NCBI GenBank assembly: GCA_963768165.1
Contig: CAVYHJ010000028.1
Span: 496,001-560,000, forward strand
DNA: 64,000 nt
Reading direction: 5' to 3'
Origin: CAVYHJ01 sp963768165 [NCBI: uncultured bacterium]
Lineage (GTDB): Bacteria; UBP4; UBA4092
The notes under the pieces were generated by a model. The model did not search any database. It was not told where the DNA came from and was given only the letters and a program-made list of their open reading frames with translations. Below, in pieces: positions 24,844-34,112 of the stretch. The position numbers and the translations under genes are program-made. How positions within the stretch are numbered: position 1 is the first letter of the stretch; every line of letters starts with the position of its first letter.

Positions 24844-27137
24844 TTCCCTTTGGTTTTCTTGGACGGAACGGTTCCCTCAATGTGAATTTTTCTTTGACTC
24901 AACACTGATTCTTTTGTTTGGGTATAGGTCAAAAGTGCAGTCAGATAAAAATCACCACTCACGTTTTTTGGAATAGGGATAACGATATTTCCAGAAACCA
25001 CACTGAACGCTGGAATAATGGAACTACTGGTATCGTAGAACTGAGCTGTCTTGGCAAATTCTTTGACTCGACTTGTCAAATAATACGGGTTATCGGTTAA
25101 TATATAGACTTGGATTTTGACAGGGACATATCCTGGAGTATCGTTAATAACCTTTATCATGGTCGTTAAATTTTCTCCACCTTTCAAATACGTGGTTTGC
25201 GGGTCCAGAGAAATCGCCACCGGTGCCAGTGCGTTTTTCAATGCGTAATAGGTCATTTTTTTATGCGGATAGGTGGTATCATCGGGATGTAATAACCAGG
25301 AATCCAGATTGACCCAGTCTGCGTACCAATAGGGGAAGATACCGTCGTATTGCGCCACACGTAAGATTTCTGTTTGCTCCGCCGCCAACTCCGCGTGTTT
25401 TAATATCATCTCTTCTGGAGTCGGATTGAGTCCAATGAGCCTTTTTGCGCGTTCCATATCATTCCATATCCCGCTGTCATCCGAACCGGTTTCCAGATAT
25501 TCCGTACAGAGTACCGGCAGGGTTCGTTTCATTTGATTAATGGATTCCGCCCGTTTACGGAAATCTGCCATCGTCTTGTACATAACGCCTTCAAACGCAT
25601 GTAAATCCAGCATATCCGGAGATATATCCCCGGCTCGCAAAATCGGTCGGGTTGGGTCTAACCGTTTAATCAATGGATAGACATATCCATTTTCAACAGC
25701 TCTTTTTTCATTTGTTTGAGATTCGTTGGAAATTGACCAAATGACTATAGAAGGGTGATTCCAAAGATAGGGAATTAAATCTTTATATTCTTGAAATGCA
25801 AAATTTCCAAAAGTGGTATCTTCCCAATTATTGCTGGATGGAGACAGCGGAAATTCACTGATAATCAGGACTCCGGCGGCATCACATAAATCCAGCCAAT
25901 GTTTGTTCATGGGTCCCAGATGTGTCCGAAAGGCGGTAATATTTCCTTCGCGGGCAACATCCACCAAGTACCGTTTGGCAAAATTTGCATCGTACGTATT
26001 ATCCGAACCTGCACCATACGCCACTTCTTGAAATAAATTTGCCCCCCTTAACTGAATCCGTTGGCCGTTCAAATAGAAATGTCCATTTTTTGTGGTGAAA
26101 TCGCGCAAGCCAAATGTTTCGGATTGGATATCAAGAGGATTCCCTTGTTTGTCTTTGACCATCGCGGTCACTTGATACAAAAAGGGTCGCCATGGCCACC
26201 ATAATTTCGCTTCAGAAATACTCACAACTAAATCTATTCCGGCAAGTCCCGTAGAGGGGTTTTGTTCCACGTCCAAGGTTAATTGATTCATAGGGACCAT
26301 GGATTTGGTGTCTGTCAAATAAACATCAATTTTATCTCCGGGAAGCAAATCTTTCGGATTTTTCATAGTCACCCGGACTTCTACTGTGCTGTCGCTGGCG
26401 TGTGGAATGGCGAATACCGATTGAATCGCTATACGATTATAAATCCGTAGTTGGACGGATTCTGTAATCCCCCCGGCTTTATTGGCCCAATCAGCTACGG
26501 TTCCCGTGGTGATTTCTGGAAGACCTTCTTTATTCATGGGGATGGAACCCCATCCACCGACTTTTAGCACCAGTTCGTTATCTTCTCCGCGTTTTATCCA
26601 TGGTGTAATGTCGAAATCGAAAGGTGCGTACCCGCCCAAATGATACCCCAGCCGATGACCGTTTAACCAGGCTTCACAACTCCATTTCACCTGTCCAAAC
26701 ATAATTCGGACACGAGAGGTGCTTGTATTTGCAAGGATTTGCAAGTTGGTCGTGTCTAAAGTGAAATGTTTCCGGTACCAGGCAAATGGAGTGGTGATAT
26801 ACGCTGGTTTATAACCCGGTGGCGGATTTGGATTCAGGTTTCCCATCCAATCCACAGTGGTCACTTTGGGCATCTTGGCTTCCCACCATAATGCCGGAAC
26901 AGAAATTGTTCCCCATTGGCTTTTTAAAGGAGCACCGGTCACTTGATCATAACTCACAGCGTAAGGCAAAAATTCCCAATCCCCATCCAATAACATAAAC
27001 GCAGGTGAATCAATCGGTCCCGTCATCGGTAATTGCATAACCGGGGTATTATCCGTGGGTGATTTACTGCAAAAACTCCAAATGGGTATAACTAGAAATA
27101 ATAAAAATAAGCCAACTTTATTCTTAACTAAATACAT
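24834..27137 (-). CDS. Secreted glycoside hydrolase family 2 protein
   Basis: The 767-residue product has an N-terminal hydrophobic export signal with a Cys near residue 23 (SFCSKS), possibly a lipoprotein though the lipobox is poor. Domains in order are a jelly-roll sugar-binding domain (about 50-215; WYRKHFTLDT, SCEAWLNGHRLGYHLGGYAPF), an Ig-like domain, and a TIM barrel starting FYLNGQRIQLRGANLFQE. The acid/base is the Glu in IWSISNES (about residue 471) and the nucleophile the Glu in VLCTEYLETG (about 544). GH2 covers beta-galactosidases, mannosidases and glucuronidases, and the substrate is not settled. The C-terminus has an extra beta domain and a KKTKGKKK tail. Single gene, convergent with the glycosyltransferases. 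Confidence 0.85.
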   Translation of the reverse strand: MYLVKNKVGLFLLFLVIPIWSFCSKSPTDNTPVMQLPMTGPIDSPAFMLLDGDWEFLPYAVSYDQVTGAPLKSQWGTISVPALWWEAKMPKVTTVDWMGNLNPNPPPGYKPAYITTPFAWYRKHFTLDTTNLQILANTSTSRVRIMFGQVKWSCEAWLNGHRLGYHLGGYAPFDFDITPWIKRGEDNELVLKVGGWGSIPMNKEGLPEITTGTVADWANKAGGITESVQLRIYNRIAIQSVFAIPHASDSTVEVRVTMKNPKDLLPGDKIDVYLTDTKSMVPMNQLTLDVEQNPSTGLAGIDLVVSISEAKLWWPWRPFLYQVTAMVKDKQGNPLDIQSETFGLRDFTTKNGHFYLNGQRIQLRGANLFQEVAYGAGSDNTYDANFAKRYLVDVAREGNITAFRTHLGPMNKHWLDLCDAAGVLIISEFPLSPSSNNWEDTTFGNFAFQEYKDLIPYLWNHPSIVIWSISNESQTNEKRAVENGYVYPLIKRLDPTRPILRAGDISPDMLDLHAFEGVMYKTMADFRKRAESINQMKRTLPVLCTEYLETGSDDSGIWNDMERAKRLIGLNPTPEEMILKHAELAAEQTEILRVAQYDGIFPYWYADWVNLDSWLLHPDDTTYPHKKMTYYALKNALAPVAISLDPQTTYLKGGENLTTMIKVINDTPGYVPVKIQVYILTDNPYYLTSRVKEFAKTAQFYDTSSSIIPAFSVVSGNIVIPIPKNVSGDFYLTALLTYTQTKESVLSQRKIHIEGTVPSKKTKGKKK

Positions 27138-27476
27138 CTTTTGAGACCTTTCTTTGAATGGATACGAAATTATTTTGCCTTTAAAGATTTATCATATCTT
27201 GCTGATTTTGTCACCCTTCCCATTACTCAGGTTAGTGTACAATTTGTTGACATGTGACATCCATTTTTAAAATTATCATGGCCCCCCTCCAAATCCCTAA
27301 ATAATAAAGGTCCTGCAATGAACGAGATCAGTCTCGTTCATTGCAACAGTGCTTGTAGGAGATGTAATTATCGCTACCCTAGGTTTTTGTCTGAAGACCG
27401 TCCTTTTCGACATTTCATGGAGATGGTGAAATGTTCCTGTCATGACAAAAATCTAAATTCGAAAGGAGTATAAAGT
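27138..27476. other. Gene-free interval with a structured leader
   Basis: A weak promoter may lie at TTGACA (27247-27252) with TAAAAT at 27268-27273 (spacer only 15). Downstream, TGCAATGAACGAGA (27314-27327) pairs exactly with 27332-27345 in a 14-bp stem with loop TCAG. Further on, TTTTTGTC at about 27384-27391 can pair with GACAAAAA at about 27434-27441 around an inner CATTTCA/TGAAATG helix (27411-27433). All sit in what would be the leader of the small gene at 27477, whose ribosome site is GAAAGGAG. Confidence 0.5.
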
Positions 27477-27770
27477 ATGGCAGGGACATTCAAATTCCCG
27501 GATTTTTTAACGGAGGAGGAACGCCAAGCGTTTAATAAGTTGCGGGAGAGATTGGGCGGAAAAATGGTATATATTCCGTATCCCGAAAAGAATCATTATC
27601 ACCAGGTTTTGGAAAGGAGAAATCACCGGATACGAAGAATGTTTAGGAAATATAAGTCGTTAGGTTTATCTAATCAGGAAATCTATGCCGAGATTTCCCT
27701 CCGGTTGTCGTGTGCCAAAGGATTATCCATGAACCGCATCCGCGCCATTGTGCACGGGTATAAAAAATAA
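27477..27770 (+). CDS. Small helical protein, possible Mor-like HTH regulator
   Basis: The 97-residue protein is basic and helical. It opens with FPDFLTEEERQAFNKLRERL, then has GKMVYIPYPEKNHYHQVLER and a basic segment RRNHRIRRMFRKYKSLGLSNQEIYAEI that reads as a helix-turn-helix, ending MNRIRAIVHGYKK. The plan resembles Mor/C-type activators (YIPK-like strand followed by an HTH), but the match is loose. It has a strong ribosome site and a structured leader of about 200 bases. It could equally be a small nucleic-acid-binding protein of unknown role. Confidence 0.5.
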   Translation: MAGTFKFPDFLTEEERQAFNKLRERLGGKMVYIPYPEKNHYHQVLERRNHRIRRMFRKYKSLGLSNQEIYAEISLRLSCAKGLSMNRIRAIVHGYKK

Positions 27771-27780
27771 AGGTGATAGG

Positions 27781-27826
27781 AAATAGGATTTAGGAATTAG
27801 GTAAAGAATTCCCTAAGTCCTATTTT
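27781..27826. terminator. Long bidirectional terminator-like hairpin
   Basis: AAATAGGATTTAGGAATT (27781-27798) pairs with AATTCCCTAAGTCCTATTT (about 27807-27825) with one G-T pair and one bulge. It lies between convergent genes and is followed by TTATATAT on the plus strand. Confidence 0.75.
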
Positions 27827-29550
27827 ATATATAACATCTGCTGAATTTTCAAATAGACAGGATTTTTTGTTTTTTCGTAAAGTTCCTTGGAAAGTTGTTG
27901 AGTATCCTGGAACAAGATGGATTGGCGGTCTATGGGGAAACGGAAAATATAATCGGCTTGTTCCGGAAAGGTATTTAAAAGATATGCCAGTGTTTCTTTC
28001 CCTTCTTTCACCCTGCCATATTGATAGGAATAATAATAAAAATAGGAGAGATTCACCAACCGGGTGTTACCCCAGGTGTTCTGAATTCCCAGAGCAAATT
28101 GATGAAGGGCTTCATTTTCCAAACCCTTTTCATAAGTGAAGTTTGCACCCAAACGAGCATAAGGTGAATATACATTATTCAGATAGCAGATGTCCAAAGG
28201 ATTCAAATATTCCAATCTTTTTACATTGGTATTGGTATGAAAAACAGCAACCATTGGGATTAATAACCATAAATTTAAAAAAATCATGGAAAACGAATAT
28301 CGAAAACGGCAATACTTTATGTACATCCATAATCCAATCATGCTGAGAGTGAAGGCAGAAATGGCCATTAAATCCTGGTCGCAAATTCCCAAACTATGAT
28401 CCACGAATATGTCTAAAAAGAACAGGGGCAGCAAGATGGTCAACAATATCCATAGTGGAGAGTTATGGGATTCCTTGTGGAATTGTTTTGTTCGAAAGAT
28501 TTGGATAAGAGCCGTTAGAAAGAGAATGGTTCCTGTAAAAGCATTGGATAAATAAGTATTTAGAATGAGGGATATTTTGTAGAAAGAAAAAAACGGCAAT
28601 TTGTAGTCCACTTCTTTAAAAAGATGGACGTTGAATAATACACTGGATTGATGAGTCATAAACAAAAGGAGATACGCCAAGATTCCCGAACAAACCACCA
28701 GTAATAATAAAACCACCGGTCTTTTCCATGAATCCTTAGAATCGTAAAATAAACAAGCCAGGAAACAGGAAGGGAGGAAAGCAAACCCTACAGGATGGCT
28801 ATAGATTGCCAAAAAACAACTTAAAATGAGGCGATAATCATATTGTTTTCGTTCCATGGTTCTGAATAATTCGTAGAAATACCAGAGGAACATAACTAAG
28901 GGTGTGTAGTAATTATCGCCATGCCCAAAGAAGACAAAAACGTATTGTCCGGTTACCAGAAAAAGAAAAAGCATAAGGGATTCTGAGAAGTTTTTGCCAA
29001 AATGCCGGGCAAAAATCAACGCAAGAAAAACAAAAGAGCCGCCGTGAAATATAGAAGCTAGATGTGCTCCGACACGGGGATCGCTATGCATGGGTACCAT
29101 GTTGAATTGAATTGCTAAAAATTCACTAATGCCGATGACTTCATCCGACAGCCGATCCCACATTTGAGCGGTTGGCAAAAAAATATAATGAGGGTCCAAG
29201 GGATCACCAATCAGATGATATCGTTCGCGAAAGACGAAGAAAATGATCAGGGAAAGAGCAGCAATTCCAACAAAACGGATATAGTGTATCCCAATTTTTA
29301 TTTTTGGTTCTCCGAGTGGATATTGAAAAAAAGCTGATTCAATTTGGGGAAAGGAATCGGGAATGATGAGAACAAAAATAATGCCGATAACATACCAGAC
29401 AAGTTGAAATGATTTTGGCAAATAGTTTAAGAAATCAACCCCCCAGGTGTAGATTGTCACAGGAAAATAATTGAATATAATAAAGTGAAATAACAGGAAA
29501 AGAAGAAAAAATAGTTTAAAAGGGTGTAATATTGATAATCGCAATTTCAC
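27820..29550 (-). CDS. Polytopic membrane protein of unknown function
   Basis: The 576-residue protein has about eleven hydrophobic segments between residues 10 and 440 (first LFFLLFLLFHFIIFNYFPVT, later SLMLFLFLVTGQYVFVFFG). After the first segments there is a conserved-looking loop with HSDPRVGAHLASIFHGG and a later HGDNYYTPLVMFLWYFYELF. The soluble C-terminal 130 residues are helical with TPR-like pairs (NEALHQFALGIQNTWGN, RVKEGKETLAYLLNTFPEQA). The design recalls GT-C fold glycosyltransferases or O-antigen-type membrane proteins, but no diagnostic DE/DD motif is seen near the first loop, so I leave the function open. Confidence 0.6.
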   Translation of the reverse strand: MKLRLSILHPFKLFFLLFLLFHFIIFNYFPVTIYTWGVDFLNYLPKSFQLVWYVIGIIFVLIIPDSFPQIESAFFQYPLGEPKIKIGIHYIRFVGIAALSLIIFFVFRERYHLIGDPLDPHYIFLPTAQMWDRLSDEVIGISEFLAIQFNMVPMHSDPRVGAHLASIFHGGSFVFLALIFARHFGKNFSESLMLFLFLVTGQYVFVFFGHGDNYYTPLVMFLWYFYELFRTMERKQYDYRLILSCFLAIYSHPVGFAFLPSCFLACLFYDSKDSWKRPVVLLLLVVCSGILAYLLLFMTHQSSVLFNVHLFKEVDYKLPFFSFYKISLILNTYLSNAFTGTILFLTALIQIFRTKQFHKESHNSPLWILLTILLPLFFLDIFVDHSLGICDQDLMAISAFTLSMIGLWMYIKYCRFRYSFSMIFLNLWLLIPMVAVFHTNTNVKRLEYLNPLDICYLNNVYSPYARLGANFTYEKGLENEALHQFALGIQNTWGNTRLVNLSYFYYYSYQYGRVKEGKETLAYLLNTFPEQADYIFRFPIDRQSILFQDTQQLSKELYEKTKNPVYLKIQQMLYIK

Positions 29551-29586
29551 TGTGATTCTTTTCTTCGATTTACATCTAGCAGTGTG

Positions 29587-30039
29587 TTACACATCATCGA
29601 AACCATATCGTTCGTAGGATTCGAGTTCATGTTTAAGAAAGGTATCAAGAGTGGATTCATGATAGCCTTTGAGTGTAACCAAAGAAGATGTGTTGCCAGC
29701 AATCATAGCGGAGATACGTTTGGGTGCGTTGTCCAAATCGTAAAGACAGAGGACAGGTTTGTTTTTCTGAATGGCAACGGCTATCTCATACCCGACGCCG
29801 TGACTGGGTGTGGAAATTTCAGCAATCATTAAATCCGATTCTGTAATTTGTTGGATATCCCGTTCAAAAATTTGTCGGGAAGATAATCCCTCTCCCTCAC
29901 CGGAGTCGGTAATATGGGGATCTGCTGTCTGTGGACTAGTGAGAATATGTCCCAGAAATTCGATGATTTCTTTCATCCGAATGTAGGTTTGAATTTTCTG
30001 CCGTCCACCGGAAATCGAACCGGATAAATAAATCTTCAT
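29587..30039 (-). CDS. DNPH1/Rcl-like 2'-deoxynucleoside 5'-phosphate N-hydrolase
   Basis: The 150-residue protein matches the nucleoside 2-deoxyribosyltransferase-like fold. It opens MKIYLSGSISGGRQKIQTYI, has an ERDIQQITESDLMIAEISTP segment, and carries the catalytic region SHGVGYEIAVAI with E85 as expected nucleophile. PVLCLYD and RISAMIAGN follow. The SGSISGGRQ phosphate loop and GVGYE motif are those of DNPH1 (Rcl), which cleaves the base from 2'-deoxynucleoside monophosphates and sanitises nucleotide pools. It lies 36 bases from the membrane protein gene and 57 bases from the TPR gene on the same strand, so all three may be co-transcribed. Confidence 0.78.
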   Translation of the reverse strand: MKIYLSGSISGGRQKIQTYIRMKEIIEFLGHILTSPQTADPHITDSGEGEGLSSRQIFERDIQQITESDLMIAEISTPSHGVGYEIAVAIQKNKPVLCLYDLDNAPKRISAMIAGNTSSLVTLKGYHESTLDTFLKHELESYERYGFDDV

Positions 30040-30096
30040 CTCAACAAAGTATCAAGACTCCTAACAAATGTCAAAGTCAAGCCACGTAAATCGTAA

Positions 30097-31155
30097 CTAT
30101 TGTACGGTATTAGAAAAGGTGCCTCTTTCCAGATCGGAAAGATAACATCGGGCTTTATGAGCGTCCGGGCCATTGGGTGTTAATTGTAAATATTTATGAA
30201 GATAGGTCAGGGCATTGGCTTCTTGTTTTTTCTGTAAAGAATACAAGGCAAGGATATAATAGGCGTCGGCATTGTTCGTCTCCAGTTGAACGACCTGCTG
30301 CGCCGCCCTCCGTGCCTCTTCCCACTGGTTGCTATGGCGGCACGCCTGTGCCAGGTTTGCCCACGCCTCGACATAACTCCTTCGGTGTTGCACAGCGGAT
30401 TGGTAGGCACTGATGGCATCCATCCAACGTCCCTGGAGCCGGTAACTTTCCCCCATATAGAAATTCAATTCCGGCTGTTGCGGATGCAATTCAAGCAATT
30501 TATGCAGGTATTTTGCCGCTTCTTCAAACTGACTTTTTTGGAAATGCAGTTTGGCAATCTGCAACCCGGCATCCACAAATCCCGGTTTGAAGAACAAGGC
30601 TTTTTCAAATTCAGCAATCGCCCAATCCAGTTTTTCGCCGCGGGTATAAATAACTCCTAATTGGTAATAAGCATCCGCATAATCAGGTTTTAATTCAATG
30701 GCTTTTTGAAGAGAATGGGTGGCTTCTTGCAATAACCCTCGCTGCAACAAATCCAATCCCAGAAAATAATGAGATTTGGCATCGGTGGGATTATCCAAAA
30801 CGGCTTTGCGATGAACCGCGATAGCCCGTTCCAGAATCGTTTTTTCCTGATGGATTATGCCTAAAAAATAATGCGCTTCATGATAGCTAGGTTTGAGTTT
30901 TAGGGCATGGACTAGCGCCTCTTCCGCCTCTTTCCATTGACCGTTACCGAAATTCGCTTGTGCCAGGAGTAACCAAATATATGCATCCAAAGGTTTGGCG
31001 GCACTGAGATGCTTAAAGATGACGACCGCTTCCGCAAATTTCTTATCTTTTAAAAACCGTTGGCCGGCTTCAAGGTAATATTGTGGATCATGGGTTGTCC
31101 CCAGAATACCGGAATTTTTTGTACCGGTGTAAAATGTTGTAAGAACGGCTGCCAT
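30097..31155 (-). CDS. TPR-repeat protein
   Basis: The 352-residue product is built of about eight or nine 34-residue TPR units from residue 25 to 340 (for example AYIWLLLAQANFGNGQWKEA, AHYFLGIIHQEKTILERAIA, ADAYYQLGVIYTRGEKLDWA). There is no clear signal peptide. TPR arrays hold protein partners; none is evident. The start at 31155 is well supported by GGGGAGGTG upstream. A minus-strand promoter sits about 200 bases upstream. Confidence 0.8.
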   Translation of the reverse strand: MAAVLTTFYTGTKNSGILGTTHDPQYYLEAGQRFLKDKKFAEAVVIFKHLSAAKPLDAYIWLLLAQANFGNGQWKEAEEALVHALKLKPSYHEAHYFLGIIHQEKTILERAIAVHRKAVLDNPTDAKSHYFLGLDLLQRGLLQEATHSLQKAIELKPDYADAYYQLGVIYTRGEKLDWAIAEFEKALFFKPGFVDAGLQIAKLHFQKSQFEEAAKYLHKLLELHPQQPELNFYMGESYRLQGRWMDAISAYQSAVQHRRSYVEAWANLAQACRHSNQWEEARRAAQQVVQLETNNADAYYILALYSLQKKQEANALTYLHKYLQLTPNGPDAHKARCYLSDLERGTFSNTVQ

Positions 31156-31361
31156 AAGGCACCTCCCCTAAGATTTTCACAAGAGAGCATTCCCTTGTGT
31201 CCCTGATTCCAAACCAAGGATATAAAAAGACGTTTTGGGTTGGGGATTGGGGGAGTTGAGCTGGATACAGGAGTTCTCTTAAGAAGGAGACAAGACAATA
31301 AAATAATCTTTCTAACGCTCGCATAAAAGACCGACCTATACTTAAAGACCTTACATATTTA

Positions 31362-31389
31362 ATTATAGTACGAAAAGAATATAAGTCAA
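31362..31389 (-). promoter_or_regulatory. Sigma-70-type promoter for the TPR gene
   Basis: On the minus strand TTGACT (31389-31384), a 16-base spacer, and TATAAT (31367-31362). Transcript start about 31355, giving a leader of about 200 bases before the TPR gene. Confidence 0.6.
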
Positions 31390-31418
31390 GGGGATAAAAT
31401 GATAAAATAATTCATCCA

Positions 31419-32054
31419 ATGAAAATCAATGAAATTTATAAATCTATTCAAGGTGAATCCACCTATGCGGGTTGTCCCTGTGTTTTTGTGAGAACCACCG
31501 GATGTAATTTGCGATGCGTGTATTGCGATACCGGATATGCGTTTTATGACGGGGAAGAAATGACGGTTGCGCAAATTCTTGGGAAAGTGGATTCATTTAA
31601 AGTCCATCTTGTTGAATTGACCGGCGGGGAACCGTTACTCCAAAAGGATACTGCTGATTTGGTCAAAGAGCTGATTGACAAAAAATATACGGTCCTGGTA
31701 GAAACCGGAGGGAGTTTGGATATTTCCAGAATTCCCACCCATGCCATTTGCATTATGGATTTGAAATGTCCGTCCTCCGGTGAAATGGAGTCCATGAATT
31801 GGGAAAATCTTCAATACCTTAAACCCCAGGATGAAGTGAAATTCGTGATTGGCGATGAACGGGATTTCTATTGGGCGGTTAATGTTGTGAAAGAACACCG
31901 GCTCGATGAAAAATGTACGGTATTATTTTCCTGCGTGTTTGAAAAATTGGAACCGCAAAAACTGGCGGAATGGATTCTCAAAGAAAATCTTCAAGTACGT
32001 CTGCAACTCCAACTTCATAAATATATCTGGGAACCTGCCGCACGCGGAGTTTAA
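31419..32054 (+). CDS. queE: 7-carboxy-7-deazaguanine synthase QueE
   Basis: The 211-residue protein is a radical SAM enzyme with the QueE opening MKINEIYKSIQGESTYAGCP. Its cluster motif C29-x3-C33-x2-C36 (GCNLRCVYCDTGYAF) is the standard CxxxCxxC, followed by the SAM-contacting VELTGGEPLL. It ends with QLQLHKYIWEPAARGV, the QueE C-terminal signature. The enzyme converts 6-carboxytetrahydropterin to 7-carboxy-7-deazaguanine on the way to queuosine or related modified bases. No other queuosine genes are in the window, so queE stands alone here. There is no obvious ribosome site; the gene begins just after the TPR gene's promoter on the other strand. Confidence 0.93.
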   Translation: MKINEIYKSIQGESTYAGCPCVFVRTTGCNLRCVYCDTGYAFYDGEEMTVAQILGKVDSFKVHLVELTGGEPLLQKDTADLVKELIDKKYTVLVETGGSLDISRIPTHAICIMDLKCPSSGEMESMNWENLQYLKPQDEVKFVIGDERDFYWAVNVVKEHRLDEKCTVLFSCVFEKLEPQKLAEWILKENLQVRLQLQLHKYIWEPAARGV

Positions 32055-32070
32055 AATCTTGCCTAATTCT

Positions 32071-32166
32071 GTCATTCTGAGGAACGAAGTGACGAAGAAT
32101 CCCTGTGTTCTACCTTCGTTTCACAGACTTTAGGCAGAGATTCTTTGCTGCGCTCAGAATGGCAAC
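32071..32166. repeat. Dispersed palindromic repeat (REP/MITE-like) after queE
   Basis: GTCATTCTGAG (32071-32081) pairs with CTCAGAATGGC (32153-32163), with an inner GAAGAATC / GATTCTTTG pair. It is the GTCATTCTGAG-GAACGAAG type of intergenic repeat and sits between convergent genes, where it can act as a terminator hairpin. Confidence 0.75.
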
Positions 32167-32171
32167 TTTAT

Positions 32172-33560
32172 TTAAGGGCGAATATTACCGTCGCTGACAG
32201 TTCCGTTGGTTGGGTTGTAAAGAATCTTTGCCGAATCATCCTTAAAATCCGGTCCGACACTATACACAAAAGGTCCTGCGGAATCCTTACTCCAATGAAA
32301 CGGCTGGTCAATAAACGGGTCAAGCGGAACTTTGGAAATATATCCCGGTTCCAAATCTTGTAATGAATTAGGCCATTTCTTATTTTTTAAATGATAAAGA
32401 TAGATAGCCGCTTGGATTTGCGCTATGCGTAGATAGGAAAATATAACTTTTTCTCTGGGATAATGACTTATTATTCCACTTACATAATGAGAATCATGAA
32501 TCCTAAGGTATCCATATATTCGTTGATCAACCCAATCATTGGGACGCTTGGATTCCCAATCAACACTCATAAATTCTTTATAAGATTTAGTGGTCTCAGC
32601 GGCCAACATTTCTGTAGAATAATCCAATTGATTACGAGTTATCTGATTCCGATTCAAAAAAATATATCCGGTATAAAGTCCTACGTCTATGGCATGTTTA
32701 ATTTTATCCAACCTTGTATTTGGTTGCTGTTGGAATTGTACTCCTGGAAAATCAACTACATCTTTCGCTGCTTTATAAGGTGTTCCCAACCATTGGTAAT
32801 TACGGAGATAAACATAACGGTATTCCCTTTCTAAAATATCGTTATAAGGAGCATGTTCCATTTCAATTTTTGGTAACTCCTGAATAATCTGCTGATAATC
32901 CGGTTCGGCTAATTTATCTTGTGCCACAAGTTTAATAATGGGATGAGTATTTATTGCAATAACAGCTCCGCTAATCATATAGGAAATGATAGATTGGTCT
33001 TTTTGATCAATATCTTTTCCAAATTGTATTCCCCAAAGATAATATTGCAGAGTATCATGAAATTTATTTTGACTCTCCAATTTTTTCCCATTTAATGCAA
33101 CCAATTTACCTAAAATTTGCATATGAAACAAGTTGGGAAACGGGGCGTTTAAACCAAATGGAAAGGGGGGTAACTTACATTGTTTCGTTTGCGCACCCAA
33201 GATGGTTTCTTGTATAGCTGTTTGATTTAAACGAAGGGTTTCCTCAGATTCTGGATAATTTTTTTTCCAACCATTATTTAAAATTTCATTAATTTCGTTC
33301 CCACTCCAATTTATAGTTACTTGTGATAGAGCAATTAAATAATGTCTCAAGGCATTAGGCTGAGGATTTTTATTCAAAAAATCTTGAGCATATTCTTCCC
33401 ATGTCTGACCGGGAATATAAGATGGAGAAATCCAGTTAGCGGGTGGTGGCGGAAGAGTATAGAAACAACGGTCATAGGCGAGATAAATTAAGGGTAGAAT
33501 AATTACCAGACCCAAAAGAAGAATAAATATCTTCAATCCGCGATGTTGTCCCATAGACAA
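32172..33560 (-). CDS. Membrane-anchored protein of unknown function with pseudopilin-like C-terminal text
   Basis: I do not recognise the family. The 462-residue product has one N-terminal membrane segment (about 10-30) followed by a long, mostly helical extracytoplasmic part. Near the end it reads IAQIQAAIYLYHLKNKKWPN, SLQDLEPGYISKVPLDPFID and GPFVYSVGPDFKDDSAK. This W-P-x-x-L-x-x-L...PLDPF...YSVGPD arrangement is common at the C-termini of type II secretion major pseudopilins and of large anchored proteins in some environmental phyla. It is a single gene between a repeat and a terminator. Confidence 0.55.
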   Translation of the reverse strand: MSMGQHRGLKIFILLLGLVIILPLIYLAYDRCFYTLPPPPANWISPSYIPGQTWEEYAQDFLNKNPQPNALRHYLIALSQVTINWSGNEINEILNNGWKKNYPESEETLRLNQTAIQETILGAQTKQCKLPPFPFGLNAPFPNLFHMQILGKLVALNGKKLESQNKFHDTLQYYLWGIQFGKDIDQKDQSIISYMISGAVIAINTHPIIKLVAQDKLAEPDYQQIIQELPKIEMEHAPYNDILEREYRYVYLRNYQWLGTPYKAAKDVVDFPGVQFQQQPNTRLDKIKHAIDVGLYTGYIFLNRNQITRNQLDYSTEMLAAETTKSYKEFMSVDWESKRPNDWVDQRIYGYLRIHDSHYVSGIISHYPREKVIFSYLRIAQIQAAIYLYHLKNKKWPNSLQDLEPGYISKVPLDPFIDQPFHWSKDSAGPFVYSVGPDFKDDSAKILYNPTNGTVSDGNIRP

Positions 33561-33601
33561 ATCCTATGGAAAGAATCGTATCATAAAATATCTTGCGGTG
33601 C

Positions 33602-33638
33602 AAAAAAAAGAGCCATATCCTTTTTGGGGATATGGCTC
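33602..33638 (-). terminator. Terminator of the small AT-hook-like gene
   Basis: On the minus strand GAGCCATATCC (33638-33628) pairs with GGATATGGCTC (33620-33610), followed by a run of eight T. Confidence 0.88.
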
Positions 33639-33661
33639 GAATAAGTGCGGTTGAATGTTTG

Positions 33662-33874
33662 TTAGTTTTGCCCGTACCAGAAGGCGAAACTATCTTCGTC
33701 TCCTTCACTATATGAGTGCGACCGGCGATACGGTTGAATGTATCTTTCGATTTCACTCGTATCCACGTGTTGCAACAATTCTTCTTCCATTTCGAGGAAA
33801 TTCTCTTTCACGGGTCCGTCCGCATCATAATTTTCCTCTTTAATGGCTTTTGGTTTACGACCACGTTTTGCCAT
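33662..33874 (-). CDS. Small AT-hook-like protein, likely sigma-54-controlled
   Basis: I choose ATG 33874 because GAAAGGAG lies at a proper distance of about 11 bases; an in-frame GTG at 33886 would overlap that site. The 70-residue product begins MAKRGRKPKAIKEEN, where KRGRKPK resembles an AT-hook or a basic nucleic-acid-binding tail. The rest is acidic (NFLEMEEELLQHVDTSEIER) and ends with aromatic residues (FAFWYGQN). The function is unknown. The gene has its own strong terminator, a good sigma-54 promoter candidate upstream, and two 16-bp palindromes beyond that, so it is probably a main target of the activator encoded at 34320-35942. Confidence 0.6.
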   Translation of the reverse strand: MAKRGRKPKAIKEENYDADGPVKENFLEMEEELLQHVDTSEIERYIQPYRRSHSYSEGDEDSFAFWYGQN

Positions 33875-33968
33875 GTGTACACACACTCCTTTCGTCTACA
33901 TTTTTACTCTCTACTTCGGAAGTCTCTCACGAACGACCTTGCTCTTCCGAAACTTGACTTATTATAAA

Positions 33969-33982
33969 GCAAACTGTATACC
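33969..33982 (-). promoter_or_regulatory. Candidate sigma-54 (-24/-12) promoter
   Basis: On the minus strand the text is TGG-TATACAGT-TTGC-T: GG (33982-33981) and GC (33970-33969) are exactly 10 bases apart, and the -12 TTGC[AT] box is exact. The -24 box is TGGTATA against TGGCACG. Transcript start about 33957, 83 bases before the ATG. A TATAAT overlaps its downstream end, so sigma-70 use cannot be excluded. Confidence 0.6.
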
Positions 33983-34112
33983 ATTGTTGTAATTATATGC
34001 ACTTTATTTTAATAATTTCTTAAATAATTGATATAATTAGTCTTATTGTACATTTAATTAGAAATATTCATATATTTTTATGTTATTGTAAATAGTAGTT
34101 TTATAAATAAAA

